In this document: positions 58,880-64,000 of the stretch, one piece after another | Layout: each line of letters opens with the position of its first letter | Numbering within the stretch: position 1 is the first letter of the stretch | NCBI GenBank assembly: GCA_026874595.1 | Contig: CM049308.1 | Span: forward strand, 79,468,124 to 79,532,123 | Direction: 5' to 3' | Source: Sipunculus nudus | Taxonomy: Eukaryota; Annelida; Sipuncula; Golfingiida; Sipunculidae | DNA length: 64,000 nucleotides | Notes under the pieces: generated by a model | What the model was told of the DNA's origin: nothing | The model's input: the letters and a program-made list of their open reading frames with translations, nothing else | The model's database searches: none | Made by a program: the position numbers and the translations under genes

Positions 58880-60560
58880 CAACATGCTTCAAATGTAGTA
58901 ATAATACCCAGGTGGATGGCGTGGTACCAAACATTTTGGTAAACAGCACATATGATCCACTGTTTGTGTGTTGGGTGGAGTGGGGTTGATGTGTAATGCT
59001 GTTAGGGCCTTCTTTAGCCTATACTTATGCTGTCTCCTGGGTGCATCTCTGTTGTGATGACTAGTCGACACTGTCATAATTTAATGCTATCTTTGATTGG
59101 GGGTGATCTGCCACTATTTAGATGTGACCAACGCTATGCAGCTGCAACTTCATTGGAGAAGCCATGATGCCGGTGACCTTGGCTTTCTCAAAACCTGTCT
59201 GTTTTGACATAATCACACCATTAGATTTTCAGTAAGGATTGCAAAAAGCATTGGTCTAATCTCACCTGGAGGCGAATGTGATGAAGTGGTATCTTTGTTT
59301 TTTAGGATGACATTACTCCACACCAGGCAGCCGTCCCAAGGCGCTGTTTGGTCTACTTCCTTTTCAGTTCTAGCGCCCATGAAGATGACACTCCCGAGAG
59401 CTCAGAGATAGTGCACTTTATTAAGGTTGGGTTGCTTTGTGGAGATTCTTGTGGGTGTTCTTTTGGGGGATCAGGCTGGTGAATGACTTATTGGAGGAGG
59501 GTGTGGCAGATGGGCATGATGTGCTGACCTTTCAGGTTAAAGCAGATCTTGTGGTTCCTTGTTCTCATCAAATTAGTTTACTTTGACGAGAATTTCATGC
59601 ATTATTGGACTGTCTGCAGCACAATATTTACGAGGTGGTCCCAAACTGCTTAGGTTGCCAGTCATTTTGGTAATTGACACCCTCAAGTTGGAGTTGCCTT
59701 GCTTAGGTTTATTTGGAGTTTTTAACATCGACACTCTTTCCTCTGTGGAGAATGTGTCAATCTAATTTTGGCTTCAACATTATGTTGAGCTGACAGCCGA
59801 AGAGGTGATGGTCTTTGTATCATTCTGCATTTTGTGTATAGCACGTCTTTCAGGTATCACAAGCATCAGTACAATGCCAGTATTTGGACCATGATAACTT
59901 AAGCCAGTTGTTCTGTTGGAAGATGGTGTTGGTGATGTCAAACTTCTTTCAGGACAATCGCGGCAGTAAGCATCCAGTTTTCTGTAAAATGTTACCTGGA
60001 ACATAATTACATTCTTCAACACCATGGTCTATTCTTGCGTCGCCTTCAGGGTCGGAGCATAGACGCTGTATATAAGGCATGCTGCTGGTTATCCAGTGGT
60101 AGGGTCACTTTGGAGGCACTTACCCTGAACCCGACACCTTCGAGGTATCTCACTTCTTGTGGTGTCCTTGCAACCCTCCAGTGGAGTGTGTAGCCTGTGC
60201 CTTGAAACTTCATGGCAATATCGATACCCAGTCTTGGTATGGAGCGGGCAGTGCTCTGCCTCAATAAGACTGCCTTGACGTGAAGCGGTGGTGCCTGTTG
60301 GTGGTGTTGTCTCTAATGTAGGATTGGGACTACGGCTTCCACTAACCTCTACCTGCCGTTTTGCTAGTTCCAAGGGCTTCGATGGCGTTGTTGGACAGGC
60401 CACTCACGTCTGCGTCATATCTTTTAGGTTGAGTGCAAGTTTATGCAGAACCGGCCCGCCCTTTTCACCTGGGGCTCGTGTGTCTTTGCCAGGCAATCCA
60501 GGAGAGTGACAGTGAGTTCATGAGGTTGTAGGTTTTACATCAGAGTGTTCATCTCTTAGG
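58880..60560 (-). pseudogene. Decayed endonuclease domain of a non-LTR retrotransposon
   Basis: The stretch is less AT-rich than its neighbours. On the minus strand, several frames contain consecutive pieces that resemble LINE-encoded APE-type endonucleases (the craniofacial development protein 2-like group). In order they are GYTLHWRVARTPQE...GVGFRVSA, a KVTLPLDNQQHA-like strand, YSVYAPTLKATQE, FYRKLDAYCRDCPE, QKNTHKNLHKA, then VIFMGARTEKEV and CLVWSNV. Their order matches the fold, but they lie in different frames with stops between, so the copy is broken. No reverse transcriptase was recognised downstream. The assignment is by remembered family pattern. Confidence 0.6.
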
Positions 60561-61135
60561 CAGCCACCAACCAAGTTTGAGGGGTCTGTCTCGACTGAGG
60601 TGTCACGGTACTGTCAAAAGAGATGAATGGAAGACGCTTGATGGGCTGTCTAGGTTAACAACTGGTTCCTATCTGGACTGGATTCATGAGTGTCAGAGCG
60701 CGCCGGTTTGCCATGCACATTGCAACTTAAGGTTTCCTGTCCAGGTCCCCTGAAACTTGGCCTGAGGCTTCAAGTTACATAGTGTTGGTGTTGAATCATA
60801 AATTTATACCTTCGGATTTGTAGGATGTTGGCAAGTTTGAGTACTGAGTGGACGAACCCTAATTTGAATTCCGCCAGATACTCCAGGACAAAATGATAAA
60901 ATCTTGATTGAACCACAGAGATTCGTTCTGTTTTATTAAGAGGTTATTACTTACGGATTATTCCTAGCCCCACACATCCTGAAATCTGTATGGTATGATT
61001 ACCTTCATTCTCATTCAGTAAATGAGACCACTAAAAAGACGTGAACATATCCTTTCAAAGAAGAAGGAGCTTATATCTCTTTATTTTTCTAAGCCATATA
61101 TCACCTCAAAATAGTTGCAATTTCCACCTCTGATG
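60561..61135. other. Stretch between the retrotransposon relic and E7
   Basis: No gene or clear repeat is seen. The left part may still belong to the decayed retrotransposon. Confidence 0.35.
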
Positions 61136-64000
61136 GTTTTTTAGCTCAGCTGACTGAAAGTCATCTGAGCTATAGCGATCACTCTTTGTCCGTCTGTCCG
61201 TCCGTTAACCAGGCACAAATCGTAACCGCTGAACCTAGAACCTTGTAACTTGGGATTCTGAGAGGTCCATGAAAAATCTCCTTGGAAACCAGAAATTAGG
61301 TCTCTGTTACCCATATCCTTCGAGCTATGGGGCCCCAAAGTACCCCCAAGAAAAGTCAAAAATTTCATACAAAAACTTCAATATCTCATTAACTACTTGA
61401 CTGATGGTCATGATTTTTGGCATACATATTGATCATGAGATGTTCCATCACTTCCTGCAGACTGGTGGCGCCACCTGTATTTTTCGATATTTTACAAATT
61501 TTTTTTTCTCTATTTTTGAGACCGTTAAAAATGTGAACATCTGTTAACAAGGCACAAATTGTAAAGCCTAGACCTAGAATCTTCATTCTTGACACCTGAA
61601 TTTTTCGATTTTTTTCCTCTATTTTTGAGACGTTTAAAGATGCTGTCATCTGTTAACGTGGCACAAATCGTAACCGCTGGACCTAGAATCTTCATTCTCG
61701 ACACACTGAGAAACCTATTAAAAGTCTCCGTGGAAACCATAAATTAGATCTCTGTTACCCATATCCTTCGAGCTATGGGGCCCCAAAGCACTCCCAGAAA
61801 AGTAAAAATTTTCATACAAAAACTTCAATATCTCATTAACTACTTGACTGATGGTCATGATTTTTGGCATACGTATTGATCATGAGATGTTCCATAAGTT
61901 CCTGCAGACTGGTGGCGCCACCTGTATTTTTCGATTTTTTTACAATTTTTTCCTCTATTTTTGAGACGTTTAAAGATGCTGTCATCTGTTAACGTGGCAC
62001 AAATCGTAACCGCTGTACCTAGAATCTTCATTCTCGACACACTGAGAAACCTATTAAAAGTCTCCGTGGAAACCATAAATTAGATCTCTGTTACCCATAT
62101 CCTTCGAGCTATGGGGCCCCAAAGTATCCCCCAGAAAAGTAAAAAATTTCATACAAAAACTTCAATATCTCATTAACTACTTGACTGATGGTCATGATTT
62201 TTGGCATACGTATTGATCATGAGATGTCCCATCACTTCCTGCAGACTGGTGGCGCCACCTGAATTTTTCGATTTTTTACGAATTTAAAAATGTGAACAGC
62301 TGTTAACAGGGCACAAATCATAAAGACTGGACCTAGAATCTTCATTCTTGACACACTGAGAGGTCCATAAAAAGTCTGTATGGAAACCTGAAATAAGGTC
62401 TCTGTTACCCATATCCTTTGAGCTATTGGGGGCTTCCAATAACCCCCCAGAATAATGGAAAATTTGATAAAAACAAACTGCAACATCTCAATAACTACAA
62501 CACTGATGGTCATGATTTTTGGCATACATATTGATCAAGAGGTGTTTCATGCAGACTGGTGATGCCACCTGTATTTTTTCAAATTTTCACAATTTTTTTT
62601 TCTCTCATTTTGAGACCTTTCAGGATGTAGTTATCTGTCAACAGGGTACAAACCGTAAGGACTGGATCTAGAATCTTCATTGTTGACACACAGGGAGACC
62701 CATGATAAGTCTCCATGGACACCTGAAATTAGGTCTCTGTTACCCATATCCTTTGAGCTATGGCACTCCAAAGTACAGCTCAGAATAATGGAAAATTTGA
62801 TACAAAAGCTGAAGTATCTGAACAACTAATGCAGAGATCACCATAATTGTTTTCATGGATATTGATCATGGAGTGTTTCATCAGTTTCTGCAGACTGGTG
62901 GCACCACCTGTATTTGTTCGGGTTTTTTTACGAATTTTTTCTCTATTTTTGAGACCTTTAAAGTTATGAACATCTGTTAACAGGGCACAAATCATTAAAA
63001 CTGGACCTAGAATCGTCATTCTTGACACACAGGGAGACCCATGAAAAGTCTCCATGGAAACCTGAAATTAGGTCTCTCTTACCCATATTCTTTAAGCTGT
63101 ATGGCTCCAAATTACCCCCCAGAATAATGGAAAATTTGATACAAAAACTGCAGTATCTCAATAACTACAACACTGATGGTCATGATTTTCGGCATACATA
63201 TTGATCATGACCTGTTCCATCAGTTTCTGCAGACTGGGTGCGCCACCTCTATTCTTTTTCAAATTTTTACGATTTTTTTTCTTTTTTTGATACCTTTAAA
63301 GATGTGGTTATCTGTCAACAGGGTACAAATCGCAACAACTGGACCTAGAATCTTCATTCTTGTCATGCAAGAAGGCCCATGAAAAGTGCCTGTGGAAACT
63401 TAAAATTAGGTCTCTGTTACCCATATCCTTCAAGCTATAGGACTCCGAAGTATCCCTCAGAATAATGGACCATTTGATACAAAAGCTGAAGTATCTGAAC
63501 AACTAATGGGGACATCACCATGATTCTATGCATGGATATTGATGTTTGTAAGTGTTTTTATTAGTTTCTGCAGACTGGAGGAGCCACCTGTATTTTTGTA
63601 CCCGCCAAAACGAAGTTTTGTGGATACTATGTTTTTGACCGGGTTCCTCCGCCGTTGCCGCGTTCGTTTCCAGAGAGCTCCTCTGGGACTTGATTTTATC
63701 AGCTTTCCAAGCTCATATCTCGGGAACCGTTTGACTGATCAGGAAATAAAATTTATACTAATGTAGCCCTTGGATAGCTCTATAACATACACAAAAATGG
63801 TGGCGCCACCTGTAACCATGTTTGCACAGTGTCCATCTGTTCATCTGCCTTTGGTTAAAATCACTCATATCTCTGCAGTGAATTGACTAATTCACCTGAA
63901 ATTCGGCATGCGTATACATCCTGGATAGCTTTCTTGATTTTATGACAGGTGGCGCCACCTACATTCTCATTCACGCTGATGACATCCAAGCTCATATTTC
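61136..64000 (-). mobile_element. E-family element E7 with nested H4, cut by the window end
   Basis: Its 3' terminus (TTTTTTAGCTCAGCTGACTG, then the CGTCTGTCCGTCCG simple repeat) is at the left. Tandem 337-bp-type units follow, with GGTGGCGCCACC near 61465, 61913 and 62249 and variants near 62567, 62899 and 63239. At 63597 an H element interrupts the unit at the same junction as in E3. The 5' end lies beyond the window. The order and orientation of E and H parts equal E3. Confidence 0.72.
63597..64000 (+). mobile_element. Helentron-like element H4, 5' part, cut by the window end
   Basis: It starts with the hairpin GTACCCGCCAAAAC/GTTTTGTGGATAC, followed by the TCCGCCG-rich patch and CATATCTCGGGAACCG. 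GGTGGCGCCACC palindromes are at about 63801 and 63949, 148-149 bp apart as in H1 and H3. The 3' end is outside the window. Confidence 0.7.

Noticed and set aside
1-64000. tRNA, rRNA and other structured RNA genes
   Set aside because: I looked for tRNA arm motifs (GGTTCGA-type T-loops with matching stems) and rRNA-like blocks and found none convincing.

Overview
The window is AT-rich eukaryotic nuclear DNA: a multi-exon gene with GT-AG introns, very few open frames, and dense transposable-element sequence. The relics are Helentron-like elements with central tandem repeats, MITEs of several superfamilies and a decayed non-LTR retrotransposon. This mix, with an animal RhoGAP gene, suggests a marine invertebrate, most likely a bivalve mollusc. 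The species assignment is inference.

One protein-coding gene is recognisable. It lies on the + strand from 30874 to 50808 and encodes an ARHGAP11A-like (MP-GAP) Rho GTPase-activating protein. I could assemble ten coding exons with consistent phases, giving 1243 residues, or 1219 if a 72-nt in-phase exon is skipped. Exons 1-4 carry the N-terminus and RhoGAP domain. Exons 5-9 encode a basic, serine-rich linker with an ARHGAP11A-like GCFSPK block. The 2.2-kb last exon encodes a disordered tail with a KEN box and many S/T-P sites. The arginine finger is present, but the usual late asparagine of RhoGAP domains reads as serine.

The 30 kb upstream hold no gene that I can recognise. They contain repeats: an interspersed family called E here (1000-3630, 12043-13515, 19349-22799, 23595-25484), Helentron-like elements called H here (1-605, 3937-4832, 19533-20705), MITEs, a 37-bp minisatellite and a 171-bp tandem repeat. 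Introns are also colonised. Intron 4 has a 1.25-kb inverted-repeat element and a Harbinger-like MITE. The 6.8-kb intron 8 is almost filled by two inverted E copies, one interrupted by an H element. Intron 9 has a Tc1/mariner-like MITE. Downstream of the gene are a long-TIR fold-back element, a frameshifted endonuclease relic of a non-LTR retrotransposon (58880-60560, minus strand) and a final E copy with a nested H element running off the window.

The most unusual content is the E family. Its copies share a palindromic 5' end (ACCCATGGGT then GCTCAGCTGA) and a hairpin 3' end, yet carry at least two or three unrelated interiors. The window contains natural empty/filled site pairs for both an E and an H insertion. 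The same 12-bp palindrome GGTGGCGCCACC recurs at fixed spacing in both H elements and one E subfamily.
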